A stretch of 64,000 nt of DNA from Erigeron canadensis. Its lineage: Eukaryota; Streptophyta; Magnoliopsida; Asterales; Asteraceae. The notes below the pieces were generated by a model. That model saw nothing but the letters and a program-made list of their open reading frames with translations. It had not been told where the DNA came from and ran no database searches. The position numbers and the translations under genes were made by a program. Positions 11,511 to 22,864 of the stretch are shown piece by piece (the first letter of the stretch is position 1; every line of letters starts with the position of its first letter). The stretch spans positions 5,642,001 to 5,706,000 of the forward strand of contig NC_057765.1 in NCBI RefSeq assembly GCF_010389155.1. Reading direction: 5' to 3'.

Positions 11511-12029
11511 ATAAAAAAAACACCAAAATCCAACCAAATTTTATCAATTATTACACAGTCAATTACTAAATTTGCTTCATCAATTGTTGTTTCGTTTGGA
11601 TACATAGAAGCTCTCTAATTGACAAGTAGAATCTAAGTAGAATATAGAGAGTTAGAGAGTTAGAAAAAAAGAGAAAGAGATTGTTAGTTGTATCATGTCC
11701 AAAATGTACAACCATTTGTTCAAAGGCTACATTCAGATAACAAAGAGGGTATTTATACCGATATATACAAACTATTTTGAACCTTCTATGGTTTACAAGA
11801 TTACAATCCATGCCATCAAATATTTTTCTAACACATCGAACATAAAAGTTCCTTTTAGAAAGAAAAAAAAAAGATACATGTTCCACGTTCCTGTAGATGA
11901 ACCCTTGTTATTAACACACAATGATAATGGAAAGTGATTAACCATTAGTATGTATACTTTGTATTCCATAAAGTCAAAGATTTATGCATGCTAATTAATC
12001 AAGAAGTTTTACTTGAATTGTTCATATAT
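11511..12029. other. Spacer, duplicated 3' flank of a GLR copy
   Basis: About 11740-12000 (GTATTTATACCGATATATAC..., AACCTTCTATG, TTTGTATTCCATAAAGTCAA) is homologous to 32300-32420, the 3' flank of GLR-D. I see no independent gene in it. Confidence 0.5.
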
Positions 12030-12054
12030 ATTGTAGTTAGTTCTTTCGGCTCTT

Positions 12055-12156
12055 CTTCTTCATTTTTTCTTCTTCTTCTTCTTCTTCTTCTTTTCTTCTT
12101 CTTCTTCTTCTTCTTCTTCTTCTTCTTCTTCTTCTTCTTCTTCTTCTTCTTCTTCA
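12055..12156. repeat. (CTT)n microsatellite in the former GLR C-tail
   Basis: About 100 bp of almost pure CTT, read GAA (Glu) on the gene strand. Copy D has a short version of the same tract (about 32478-32522) inside its intact reading frame, where it codes for a run of Glu. Confidence 0.95.
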
Positions 12157-12633
12157 TCTTGGACTTTATTATTTTTTTCAAAAAGCAAAATTTCTGATGC
12201 GATAATAGCAACCATCATCACAATACCCATGAATATGAATAATCCGATAAAACTTTGAACATCTAGACTCCAAGATACCTTCTCTTCATATCAATCATAG
12301 TTTTACTTTCAGTGACATTGATGATCGCCTCAGAGAAGATCTGTAACAGAGGTGATCCACGGGCGAATGCCTGAGATCGATATTTAACACATGAAGTTAG
12401 CCAGGGTCTTTATTCCATAACGTGTACAAGAGTGATAATCAATTAAGACTGGAATTTTCAACTGAACCATTCTATAGTTACTTTTGTCTCAAAAGCCATT
12501 TAAAATTTTGTCAATACAGTCAATGTAACCTCTCAATATCTTTAACGTTCAATAAAAAGCTTGCATGATTTTTCTATATTTGACTCGCATTTATGTTGTC
12601 AGATCTTGGAAATCTTTTGGACTAGTCTCTTTA

Positions 12634-12712
12634 GGGCGTTGTCAGGATTTGAACCCGTCATACGTGCACCAAAGTTAAGGGTGTTGGTCATTTATCCGCT
12701 CTACCTATAAAA
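12634..12712 (-). other. tRNA-like relic in an intron of GLR-B
   Basis: On the minus strand GGTAGAGCGGATAA is followed, after an arm that can pair (ACACC...GGTG), by GACGGGTTCAAATCCTGAC, which resembles a T arm with its TTCAAAT loop. The acceptor stem is not convincing. Copy D lacks it in the same intron. It may be a tRNA-derived SINE piece or an inserted organelle tRNA remnant. Confidence 0.3.
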
Positions 12713-13671
12713 AGAAAAAATTGAAAATTTTTTGGATTACTCCAGTATAACTTAATAGTGTTTGTTGTATCAAGAGTACTTTGTAAACACGATGAACCCG
12801 GAGGTGTCAAATTATGATTATTTCAAAAGGCCAAAGGCTGAATATCCCAATCTTGAATAATACCTATATGATTTACTCTTGTATAAGACAGACATGCCTC
12901 TTGTTCTAGGCCCAAAATTCCCAGTTCCACTTTTAACTTTTTAAGTGTCATAAACCCGGAAATGGGAATTCTGCATTGGCTTTTGGCATTGTCCGGATTT
13001 GGCACCACTGGGTATGTTCACAGATTATTCATTTATTCTCTTGACAATACCTAAACTACTAACACTATACATAAGGCTAATCCAAAAAGTTTTAGATTCA
13101 AAATACTCAACATCAATTCTCAAAGCATTAAAAAAAACAAAGATCTTGAATAGGAGAGAAGGGAAATGACTCACAAATGCAATTCCAGATTCTTGATTTA
13201 TGGGTCCATGTTTCATCTAGTCAGACCCATACTTGGAAAGGAAAAGATCAATGTATGGGAGCTCATCAAACACAACATTTACACTACCATTGGTTAGTGC
13301 ATTTTTGAAATCTTCATAGCTATTGAGCGATCGTAGATTGTATCCAGAACAATTGTATTGTTCTATAATAAGATCTTTAATAAAAGATCCGCCTTGATAT
13401 CCTACGTTTTCAAAGCTTGAAGGTAATTTGGGACGTAGTTGATCTAGTGTCAACCATGAGGATAAAGTAGCTGTAAAAATTTGAACTACTAAAAACATCA
13501 TACAAAGCATCATAACTAAAACCACCTTAGTGCATCTGTTGTGTATCTTTCCTGCAAAATTTTAAATGAAATTGTAACTCTCTCAAATATTGTTTGCTTT
13601 TCTAATATGTCCTCAAAATTCAAAGTAAATGCTTAAGCAAAAAGAAGAAAATCATTTGAAAGAATTATACT

Positions 13672-13803
13672 ATTATACAATTTGGGACGCAGTTGATCTA
13701 GTGTCAACCATGAGGATAAAGTAGCTGTGAAAATTTGAACTACTATAAATATCATACAAAGCATCATAACTAAAACCACCTTAGAGCATCTGTTGAGTAT
13801 CTT
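13672..13803 (-). pseudogene. Duplicated 5' half of GLR exon 4
   Basis: The stretch encodes HKPIKILNRCSKVVLVMMLC and on through QIFTATLSSWLTLDQLRPKL, i.e. the M3 region, then is cut. It lies directly upstream, on the gene strand, of the exon 4 of pseudogene B, so the pseudogene contains this exon start twice. It is a local duplication and cannot function alone. Confidence 0.85.
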
Positions 13804-13879
13804 TATAGGTTTATGCAAAAGTTTAAATATTTAAGATATTATTTAGTTAATCGAGGATTACATTAAAATAGGGGAGGAT

Positions 13880-14348
13880 TGTTGGATATTTATCATAATA
13901 ATACATCATATGAGTTTGGTAGAGCAGAGTGCACGCTTATATAAATTTATTATGATCTTAGCCCTTAAGGAACGGGGGTCCGGGGGTAGCGCTCCCGGGA
14001 GCGGGGTCCAAGGGACAGCAGCCCCTGGCGTGGTCCAAGGGGCAGAGCCCTTGGCCGGGGTCGAGCTTGAGGGACTAGTTTTGCCAATTTTGCAAAGACG
14101 ATTTTAACGGCCATAAAGGCAGTTTCGGCCCATTGATTCTGTAATTCTAAACATTTGAATTCTCTCTGAATTCTCTCCCGTTTTCACATACTTTCTTTCA
14201 AACACAAACATACACTAATCTCTGATTGTATCTGATTGAGTAATTTGGGGTGAACCGCCGAGTTGATTCAATCTGACAGTGTTACAAGCCTTCAGTGATT
14301 GAATTACAAATCCAGTTTTTGTTCGTTATTGACTGCGTATCCCCAACA
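13880..14348. mobile_element. Solo LTR (probably Copia)
   Basis: The 469-bp segment begins TGTTGGATATT and ends ATCCCCAACA, matching TG...CA termini with a 6-bp inverted repeat TGTTGG/CCAACA. Inside is the GC-rich block (GGGGTCCGGGGG..., GGTCCAAGGGGCAGAGCCC) common in plant Copia LTRs. No internal element follows. I could not find a 5-bp target duplication (AGGAT versus GCAAA), so it may derive from unequal recombination. It sits where the 5' exons of GLR-B should be. Confidence 0.7.
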
Positions 14349-14631
14349 GCAAATGCACCCGCTTTGTGGTTAAGTTAACCAACATGAGTGACTCGTAAAC
14401 CCCAATATGCATACATGTCAAAACGATTGTAATCCAACCTTCATTTAAAAAAAAAAAAGTACGTCATTGAATCTCAAAAAAAGTCATGTACCTTTAAAAT
14501 ATCTAGCGTGTTGAAATGATATCTCTAATCTTTCAGAAAACATGTACAGTACCCGTTACATGCTCTTGTATTAAGAACTTTGTGATCAACACAAAGGTTA
14601 TCGATTACATGTTAATCGTGAATTTACTTGT

Positions 14632-17476
14632 TCACATTTTCGGCTTGTCTTCTTTATCATATTGGTCATTGACTTTATTATCTTCTTTACATAGAGAAAT
14701 TTCTGATGCTATAACAGCAGCTATCATCACAATCCCCATAAATATAAATAATCCGATAAAACTTTCAATATCAAGACTTTGTGGAAGAGCATGACTGGGT
14801 TGTGATTTATCAAGAGTGGATAATCCAAGATAGTTTCTCTTCAAATCCAGCATAGTTTTACTTTCAGTGACATTGATAACAGCCTCAGAAAAGATCTGTA
14901 AAAGAGGTGATCCACGGGCAAATGCCTGAGATTAATATTTGACACAAAAGGTTAGCTAGGGCCTTGATTTATTTCATGAGTGAGAATTTATCAAGAGTAG
15001 AACTATATATCGACTTACTTTATCCTGGGTAGTAGTGTATATCTCTATCAAATTTATAAGGTGTTTGTTTTAAAGCTCATTTGATTTGATGAAAAAAAAA
15101 ACTTAATCGACCTAATGAAAAAAATCTTAATCTACGTAGTAAGTGATGATAAAGGTTGTATTTCTAAAAATGGATAATGCGTATCTTGATTTACTCTTGT
15201 TCAAGCCCAGCACATATATATGTGACTTTTGTCTAAGCCTATAATTCTCAATTCCAGTTTTTGCATTTTCCCATAGTCTAGATTTATACTCCGGGTGTAC
15301 TATGTTTACAAATTAATCTCTTGATGATACGCGAGCAAAAAACACTTTGGATTTATAAATGGTACATCCAAAAAACTTCCATATGGTGAAACTGATTAAC
15401 CTCAAAGGCTCAAAGCACAAAAGAATGAACAAGATATAGGAATTATATTCTCAACTCATCAAGCCCAATATAAGCCCAATGGGGTTCACCTCTAAAACCA
15501 TATGGTGATAAAAGTAGTAGCCCACAACCTTATATACAGGCTTAGAGTTTATTCTTTTTCCAATGTGGGATATGGGTTTTACACCCAACAGAAGAAATAC
15601 CCAGTGCTTACACAAATATCGTGAGAAAGAGAGAAGAGAAGGGACTTACAAATGCGATTCCAGATTCTTGATTTATGGGTCCATATTTCATGTAGTTGGA
15701 TCCATACTTAAAAAGGAAAAGATCAATGTACGGGAGCTCATCAAATATAGCATCGACACTACCATCGGATAGTGCAATTTGAAATTCTTCATAGCTGTTG
15801 AGTGTTCGTAGATTGCATCTAGAACAATTGTATTGTTCAATAATAAGATCTTTAATAAAGGAACCACCTTGATATCCTACGTTGTCAAAGCTTGAAGGCA
15901 ATTTGGGATGCAATTGATCTAGAGTCAACCATGAGGATAAAGTAGCTGTAAAAATTTGGACTACTATGAATATCATACAAAGCCACATAACTAGAACCAC
16001 TTTAGAGCACTTGTTGAGTATCTTCCCTACAAATTAAAATGGATTCAAAAAATAACTTTCTTAGCTACCATTTGCAATTCTAGTATATATTGGATAAGGG
16101 GACATTAATTGGAAAGAGGCATTAACTGTTAATGTATCTTGATATGATCAATACCTTCATGGAAGAAAAACGTCGATATAGGAAACCAGGTGACCATGAT
16201 GAGTTGCCTATGGAATGGGCCAGCAAATTTTGGGTTTCCAGCCCGGTATTCTAAAATGGCAAGCGTGATTCCAATTAAGATACATGCACAAATTAGTGAT
16301 CTCCAAAGTCTTTTGGTAAATGGTCTTAAGAAGGTCCACAAGGTTTGGTTCCATTCATGTGTTGCACGCACAAGCATATAAACTTCAGCGCTTAGATAAG
16401 GAGCGGTAAATGATACATATTGAGCTCTATTTCCCCGTATAGTGACATCACCGGCCACGGCCTCGCATTTCTACAAGATACAAAAATGAACCATGAATTA
16501 TTTGAGCTTATAAAGTTTAAGTTAGCAATTCTACAAATATGTTGTACTATAAAAATGAATTTGGTAGATAATTAATATCAGAGAATTATACCCGGCCTTC
16601 AATGTGCTTTAGGAGTTCATCATAGGTTCCATTCATCTGTCCTGTGTCATTGATGAAGGGTTTAAAAATTGGTTGAACGTTGAAGGGTAATATCTGCAAT
16701 GCATAACAGAATACGGCTATGGAGATTCCTCCTTCGACTTCATTTTGCTTGTTGACTTTAACAAACTCAGTAAAGCCTGCCTTTTTTGGAACCCACACAA
16801 CTAATGTTTTACATGGACTTTTCCTTGGCTTTGTAATGTTCCAGTTTGGTCCTATAATGTCTTCATTCAACATACAATTGTGTATCAAAACCGCCTAAAA
16901 TCAGTATTGAATGCAAAAAATAAAGCAAATAATAAAGAAACACAGTAAGGCTTGGAACAGATATTATGATCAAATTATAATGAACCATACAATATGATTT
17001 ATCATACGTGTTTTAGCTAACGTTTGCAATTAGGAATTTAAGATCAAGGAAAAGGATTGATTCTTTCATAAATTAAAAATTCGAGGTTCTCGATAAATAT
17101 ATATAATATATGGGGTTTGCTAAATACAGCCCTTAGGGTTGGATTTAAGGTGCATAAATTATTTGTAAATTTACCATGAATATCAGGGGTGGGCTTTTAA
17201 TATGGAAGGTATAAGTTGTTTTATACACTGTATTTAACATTTCCCATAATATATATGTAAGTTATTGAACCAGTTAATGACACTCAAAAAGCACTTGCTG
17301 ATATGTAACACATATATACCTGCACACACATCTCTGTGTCCGTTAATATTAACTCGCTCCTGGACAGAGCGTCTTCGATGGCTGAATTTATATCGGGCGG
17401 AGGCTTTCATCGACACACAAAGCAAGACTAGAAAGAGCAACATAAAATTGAAACGACTTTGCTGCTGCTGCTGCAT
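14632..17476 (-). CDS. Glutamate-receptor-like channel lacking the amino-terminal domain (copy C, intact)
   Basis: Exons on the minus strand: 17320-17476, 16592-16860, 16155-16470, 15650-16026, 14632-14925, joined by GT-AG introns to 1413 nt and 470 aa without a stop. Exon phases equal those of A and D. The ATG chosen (17474-17476) opens MQQQQQSRFNFMLLFLVLLC, a signal peptide. Then come the basic linker ARYKFSHRRRSVQERVN, S1 (LVVWVPKKAGFTEFVKVNKQ; TIRGNRAQYVSFTAPY with the ligand-type Arg), M1, pore loop (TWFPISTFFFHEG), M3 (IFTATLSSWLTLDQL), S2 (FDELPYIDLFLFKY) and M4. Compared with typical plant GLRs, the pore loop has Pro-Ile where Ser-Phe is usual, and the SYTA gate motif reads IFTA. It likely acts in a membrane as a channel subunit; this is inferred from family only. 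Confidence 0.88.
15425..15592. repeat. LTR-like fragment in GLR-C intron 4
   Basis: The segment has AACCTTATATACAGGC, CCAATGTGGGA and a final TTACACCCAACA, a word order typical of the ends of small plant LTR or TRIM elements. No matching start or target duplication was found. The other GLR copies lack it in this intron. Confidence 0.35.
17112..17245. mobile_element. 134-bp MITE in GLR-C intron 1, copy 2 of its family
   Basis: The ends GGGGTTTGCTAAATACAG and TGTATTTAACATTTCCC are inverted repeats. The flanks carry a 9-bp direct repeat ATAATATAT (17103-17111, 17246-17254), as in Mutator-type MITEs. The region is AT-rich, so the target repeat alone would be weak evidence. Confidence 0.75.
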
Positions 17477-17540
17477 ATTTTTGGGTGGTATTATGATATC
17501 AGCAAACACTAATGTCAGCATAGATACTTAACTGAGCAGT

Positions 17541-17564
17541 ATATATATATATATATATATATAT
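17541..17564 (-). promoter_or_regulatory. (AT)n/TATA tract upstream of GLR-C
   Basis: An (AT)12 run lies about 65-90 bp before the ATG, in the same place as the TATA tracts of A and D. It can serve as TATA box; it is also a microsatellite that varies in length between copies. Confidence 0.45.
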
Positions 17565-17607
17565 AGTGGGAAATAGTTTGACTTGGTACAAATGATTATA
17601 TATATAT

Positions 17608-17936
17608 AGACGAGCATGATACCCGCGCAATGCGGCGGCGGTAGTGTAGAAGACGATCTAGTGGTGACGGTGATGGTACTGTTGGTAGTGGTGGCGGTGT
17701 CAAGTGGTGTAGGTTGATGTAATTGTGATAGTTAAAAGTTTTAGAAGATAAAGGGCTTAATGTGTCAAGTATTAAAATAAAGGGTTTATGGTGTAAATTA
17801 ATTCTTTAAGGGCAAAGTTGGTAATTTATAAAACTCTTTCCATAGTCGGTTTTTATTAAGGGGCAATTTCGCATGTGACATATGAGTAACTATTTCTATT
17901 TTGAGGGGGTGCATAATCTTTAATAAGGAGTATAGA
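17608..17936 (-). mobile_element. Short Helitron-like repeat upstream of GLR-C
   Basis: Read on the minus strand it starts TCTATACTCC (17936 downward) and ends with the GC hairpin region (CCGCCGCATTGCGCGGGTATC) before ATGCTCGTCTA. It belongs to the same family as 41718-41986. Confidence 0.6.
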
Positions 17937-19692
17937 TATAAGATTCGAGAAAAGTAACATAATTATCTGTTGCAGGTTTTATATGGTCAGTTAGAGTCAT
18001 ATTGCAAATATATAAAATTAAAAATATTCGACATTATTGATTTGAAAATGTTTGCTTTGCTAGCTTGTAAGTTAACTAATTTCGTCAAGGGAGACATCGA
18101 CCGTTTCAAGTGAGATATTTCCTAGTAACTTCCTCAATATTAATTAACATATACATTAGAGATGAGTGGTAGGTCAGTAATGACTCAAAGGTAATTATAT
18201 TTTTTTAATTTGAAATAAAAAGCTAAAGTTATTTAAAAACTTTTGAAAATTTTGTATCAAATATAGCCTTATTGTTAAAAACTACACAAATACATTTTGA
18301 AGTTACCGTTACAGCTACCAGCCAAACACCTTTAATTAAAAAAAAAAAACTCTAACACTTTGTTTATAAGCTAAGCTTACAACTACAACTAAAAGCTACA
18401 TGTACAAGTTATAGTTACAAGTTGCAAATACTAGCTAGAACTATTTTTTATCAAATATACCCAAGGTAACCAAATAACATACTTTAATTTGGCGTCATAT
18501 ATATTTTTCAGATTTACACCGGCCCTGAAGCTTACATCTTTATATACGTATGATATATTGTTCACCCGAAAATCAAAGGAAACTCAAGAATAGATATAAC
18601 CATCAACGTAATTATTGTTTTAAGTAATATGAGATTAAGTTTAATTAAGTACATATGAAAAATCAATCGGGAAGCAACAATCTGAGAAGGGATTATGTTT
18701 CAAACTGGTTACAATAACCAACGATTACAAATAAACAAAACAAGAAAAAAAAAATGACAAAAAATATAGATAACGTCATTAATTGATTAATCAATTGATT
18801 CCCCATTATAATATGTATTCGTTTTAAGCATCCAAATAATTTAGACCGGTCTTGAAATAGGTTGACTCGGTACAAGTGAATGTATAACATAAGCTTTTAG
18901 AGAAATAACATAATAATGTGCTACATGTAATTACAAGTACGCATTATTGATCAGTTAGAGTAGTCATATTACAATAAAATATCCTAATTATAATCTACAT
19001 TACCGTCGCTTAATTGCAAGTTATCTTATTTTAGCAAAGAGAGGCACCGGCAGTAAGCTAGTGAGATATTTCCTTGAAATTTCCTCAATGTTGACAATTG
19101 AAATATGAAAATTGTTATCTCTATATATCTCAACTTCTGACTAGTTTTATCACTCAATTTTCTATGTCGTTCAATAAAAATCAATATGTTCAAAATTTTG
19201 TCATGGAACAATTGTCAGTAGTATCATTTAACGGCTTCATAAGTTCATATACGGATATTCGTGGTAAACGTTTCCCGATTGCGATAGAATCCAATGAGTT
19301 AAGAAAATTAAGGAACATGGTGATATTGATCATCTCGTAGTTAAAAGTTAAAACTCTCTTATATATGCACTTGTTCCCATGTCAAAATTAATACACCAGT
19401 TAGTTATGTTACATGTCATAATTAACTCATAATTGTATTTGTAAAGATTGGCTAAAAGTAATTAATTTCGAGTTAACAATGGCCACAATTTTATATCTAA
19501 TTCATAATATGTAATGCAATACGCCATGTACATGACTTGTCATATGTATGTACCCCAACAAGCTAAAATGTTAGTGCATCTCGTTCATCATAACTGTTTG
19601 TATAATTGTATATATGCACCTAATTAAGGTTGAAGCCACGTGAAAATCCAAATGGGGGCTAAATCTAATAATATATGTTTATCACATCGACC
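17937..19692. other. Duplicated GLR upstream flank, no gene seen
   Basis: Segments such as CTAGTAACTTCCTCAATATT (18120) and 19010-19300 match the flanks at 7440-7640 and 34930-35760. The sentence-like block ending GAAGCCACGTGAAAATCC (19630) matches 35925. Open frames here are short and not conserved between the copies in frame, so I call none of them a gene. Confidence 0.5.
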
Positions 19693-19993
19693 TAGCGATG
19701 TGCAAATGGCCTGATCCGACCCGACCAGCGAAAACCTGGCCCGACCCGCAAGTACATGAAAATTGACCCGGTCCGTGATGGTTCGGTTCTGGTCGAGTCG
19801 CTGGCGGGTCACGGGTTTCATTCAACTTTTTTCGATTTTTGACTTGACCCGGCCGGCCCAGCCCGACCCACGCAACCCGTGACCCGAAAAAACAAAAGCT
19901 GGAACCGTGACCCGCCCCGTTATCCCTTCGGGCGGGTTAGTTTGGGACGGTTCCGGGTCAGGTCACTGGTTTCGGTTTTTTTTCTCATCCCTA
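19693..19993. mobile_element. hAT MITE with (GACCCG) motifs
   Basis: The ends TAGCGATGTGCAAA and TTTCTCATCCCTA are imperfect inverted repeats. An 8-bp direct repeat CATCGACC flanks them (19685-19692, 19994-20001). CCCGACCCG-type words repeat through the 301-bp body. Confidence 0.85.
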
Positions 19994-20132
19994 CATCGAC
20001 CTTGTTATATACCAAGGATCAAATTTACGTTATTTTGTTATAAATAGTCTAATATTTCAGATTCCTAAATTTTTGTGGAAATTTATAGACGATATCTTCC
20101 TGTGTTATAAATTAAGTTCATTTACATATAAT

Positions 20133-20243
20133 CATAGCCGTCAATTCGTAACTTTTGACTCGACGCGAAAACATGATTTTTGAATTTTAACTCGTGATTC
20201 AAAACGTGACTCAACTCGTAAAAGTCAAGACATTTTTAAATAC

Positions 20244-20288
<45 letters not shown>

Positions 20289-20625
20289 CTTTATAAACAA
20301 AAGATAAGTTTATTATCTTAATAGAATTACCAAAATATTGCCTATCGATAGTTTTGAGTCATAAATTTACAATTTATCTTCAAATTCGTAATAAAAAGAT
20401 TAAAACTCTATAGATTACATGCAAACTAATGTATCAATAAATATAACATACATTATATATAACAATAGTATCAAACTACAATCATTATGAGTTTGCGACT
20501 CGTGATTCAGTCCAAGTTCTATAGTGACTAGTAAGAGTCTGGACAAAAACGAGTCACCTAGCGAGTCGATTCATTTTTGGTGTAAATCGACTTGACTCGT
20601 AACTGGTAAGAGTTTAACAACTATG
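20133..20625. mobile_element. hAT MITE with GACTCG motifs
   Basis: The ends CATAGCCGTCAATTCGTAAC and (inverted) CATAGTTGTTAAACTC share the terminal CATAG, and GACTCG/CGAGTC words cluster near both. An 8-bp direct repeat CATATAAT flanks it (20125-20132, 20626-20633). The centre contains an (AT)n run. Confidence 0.82.
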
Positions 20626-20737
20626 CATATAATCATCATGCATTTCATCTAATGTCTTAACAGTTTAAATATGCCACTCATTAGTAAGACCTAGGTACCT
20701 TTGTACCTAGGTATCTTTTTTTTCTTGAGTAAGTTGC

Positions 20738-20985
20738 AAGATTCATCCTTGTGGTTTTTTCATTTTTGTAATTTACATCCCTACTTGAGAATTTTAGTGT
20801 AATCAGTCCAAATTATTCAATTTTATTGTGAATTACATCCATATGGTTTGTTTTTTTTTCATGGTTAGGGATGTAACTAACAACAAGCTTAGTAGTTTGG
20901 ACCTATTTTACTAAATTTCATGAGTTGACATGTAAACCACAAATATAAACAAACCACGAGGACGAATGTCACGATTAACTTTTTT
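20738..20985. mobile_element. Mutator-type MITE
   Basis: The left end AGTAAGTTGCAAGATTCATC and the right end, inverted, AGTTAATCGTGACATTCGTC begin arms that continue through CCT.GTGGTTT. The flanks are T-rich, so the target duplication cannot be read with certainty. Confidence 0.6.
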
Positions 20986-21368
20986 TTTTTAACAGTAGAA
21001 ATAAATATTTACAAATCTAGCTTACAACACTTACATAACTAGATAACACGTAACTTTAAATGTTAAGACCACAAAATGATTGAAGAAAACATGTGTTAAT
21101 TACAGTTTCTGTATCTTAGGTATCATACTAAGGTTCGAATTTACTTCTTACATTTATGTTACTAGAGTAAAAAAAAAAAAATAGGAATATATGAGGTATT
21201 TTCAGAAACCTTAGGTTTTATTTCGAGTATTATGATAGTTAAATATAGGAGTAGTGCCGTCTCGAAAAAGTATATAAGTTTTGAGGTCTAGCTCCAAAAT
21301 AAAAAGTAGCCCCCTCTAAAAGTTATAGAATTTTATGAAACGATAAATGTTTTTGACATTATCTATAT

Positions 21369-22442
21369 AATTATTAAAAAAGTAGTAATCCAAGCTTTTT
21401 AAAGACATCTTCAAAACTAAACCTATACTAAAAAGTTGTCACATAGGATTTAACCTAATTATTAAAAAAGTAGTAATACAAGCTTTTTAAAGACATCTTC
21501 AAAACTAAACCTATACTAAAAAGTTGCCACATAGGATTTTACCTACATGGCATCTCTATGATTTTTTTACAATATTTATATATCTTTAATCAAATTAAAT
21601 ATTAAATACAAGAGTAACTTATTACTTTAAAGTTAAATACAACAAATATTAAATAAATAAATGAAACTATATAATATAAAATTAACAATGGAAATCCTGT
21701 TAATTTAAAAAAAGAAAAAAAAAAGCATCGTACGTGTATGGGGAAAAAATGCAATCTTGGAAGTTATATCATGAAATCTCAAGATTATAGAGAATTATAT
21801 ATTTCAAGTTTTAGTAGTTGATATTGTTTACAAATTGCATTAATATAAAAACTATATATTTGTTTCTCAAATTTGTATATATTATTTTGAATGCTACAAG
21901 AACGAGCAACACCCCATGGAATTGTAGCTAAAGTATTTAAGATCAATCTAAACCAATAATTTGAAACTCTTTCGTGACATAGTTTTATTATACATTATAA
22001 ATATAATTGTATAACCATAAAATATAATTGCATAACCATAAGTTTATTGAGTATGTTGCCTTTTGTTGATAATATTATTGATCTTTTATATTATGAGTAA
22101 CGAGTGAGAATGACTTGATATGATTTGAAACTTCATGTTAACTAGCTTTATCACTATTTGTGATTTGCAAGTGATAGTTGTTTACCAATCCTAGGATGGA
22201 GCCACAAAGAAAAAAAATCGGAATACAAGTAATTGTCGTTAATTTTTTTTTTTTTTATCTTATGAATTGTGTATAGTTTAGAAATATCTACCAAATGGTT
22301 ATGTATAATATGGTGATATAACAATAAAAACAACAAAACATCATGAACCAATCAAGAATGCATGTATATCTGAACTTTTATTTTTAAGTATTTTTGGACA
22401 CTAATTATAACAGCTCGCGTATCGCGCGAGTAAAATACCTAG
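21369..22442 (+). mobile_element. Helitron-like element with duplicated 5' end
   Basis: An 88-bp unit (AATTATTAAAAAAGTAGTAA... to ...GATTTAACCT) occurs twice in tandem at 21369-21456 and 21457-21540. At 22414-22442 a hairpin CTCGCGTATCGCGCGAG is followed by TAAAATACCTAG, the form of a Helitron 3' end. The 5' border is uncertain. No Rep/helicase coding is present. Confidence 0.5.
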
Positions 22443-22454
22443 GGTTAAAACAGT

Positions 22455-22864
22455 AAGAATCCTGATCTTCTAAAGCCTTCTTTCAGCTTAATGCTAACTT
22501 TAAAAATTGCCACATAGGATTTTGTCTTACGTGGCATCTTCATAATTTTTTTACTATATTTATCTTAATCTAAATACATTACTAAATTTTAAATATATAG
22601 AAACTATATACATACAATATTTAAAAAATAAGTTACATACGTAAATAAAAAAAAAGAAGCACCCTTTGTATGAAAATTTAGATCTACTAGATCTAAATTT
22701 GGTAAACATATTTGACAAACTGTTTATGGATTGTGATCATTCACATACTTGCTATATACAACGTAAAATTGATTTCCACAAGATAAATCTGTAGATTAAC
22801 TATTTACTAATGCATAAACTAACTTTTTTAACTAGCCGCGCATCGCGCGGGGTAAAATACCTAG
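22455..22864 (+). mobile_element. Short Helitron, same family
   Basis: It shares TTGCCACATAGGATTTT and ACGTGGCATCT with the preceding element and ends with hairpin CCGCGCATCGCGCGG, GTAAAATAC and CTAG followed by T (22861-22865), the Helitron rule. The 5' border is approximate. Confidence 0.6.

Larger units (their letters stand above)
12030..13551 (-). pseudogene. GLR pseudogene B (exons 4 and 5 only)
   Basis: Exon 4 (13175-13551) and exon 5 (from 12370) keep their splice sites but carry two inactivating changes. In exon 4 a conserved Tyr codon is TAG (13217-13219), ending the frame after KYGSD. In exon 5, 46 bp present in copy D are missing; the shifted frame stops at once (12263-12265), removing M4. 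The acidic tail beyond is a long CTT/GAA repeat. Exons 1-3 are absent; instead 13680-13803 repeats the 5' part of exon 4. Otherwise it is closest to copy D (32429-34712). Confidence 0.88.

Noticed and set aside
11999..12211. ORF with long poly-Lys/poly-Arg run (minus) and poly-Phe/Leu ORF (plus)
   Set aside because: Both are frame shadows of the (CTT)n microsatellite in the tail of GLR pseudogene B.
12634..12712. A functional tRNA gene
   Set aside because: T-arm-like sequence is present but the acceptor stem does not pair well; only a relic is supported.
10378..13803. F and B as one split GLR gene
   Set aside because: Both contain exon 4 sequence, and GLR 3'-flank sequence (about 11740-12000) lies between them, so they are separate copies.
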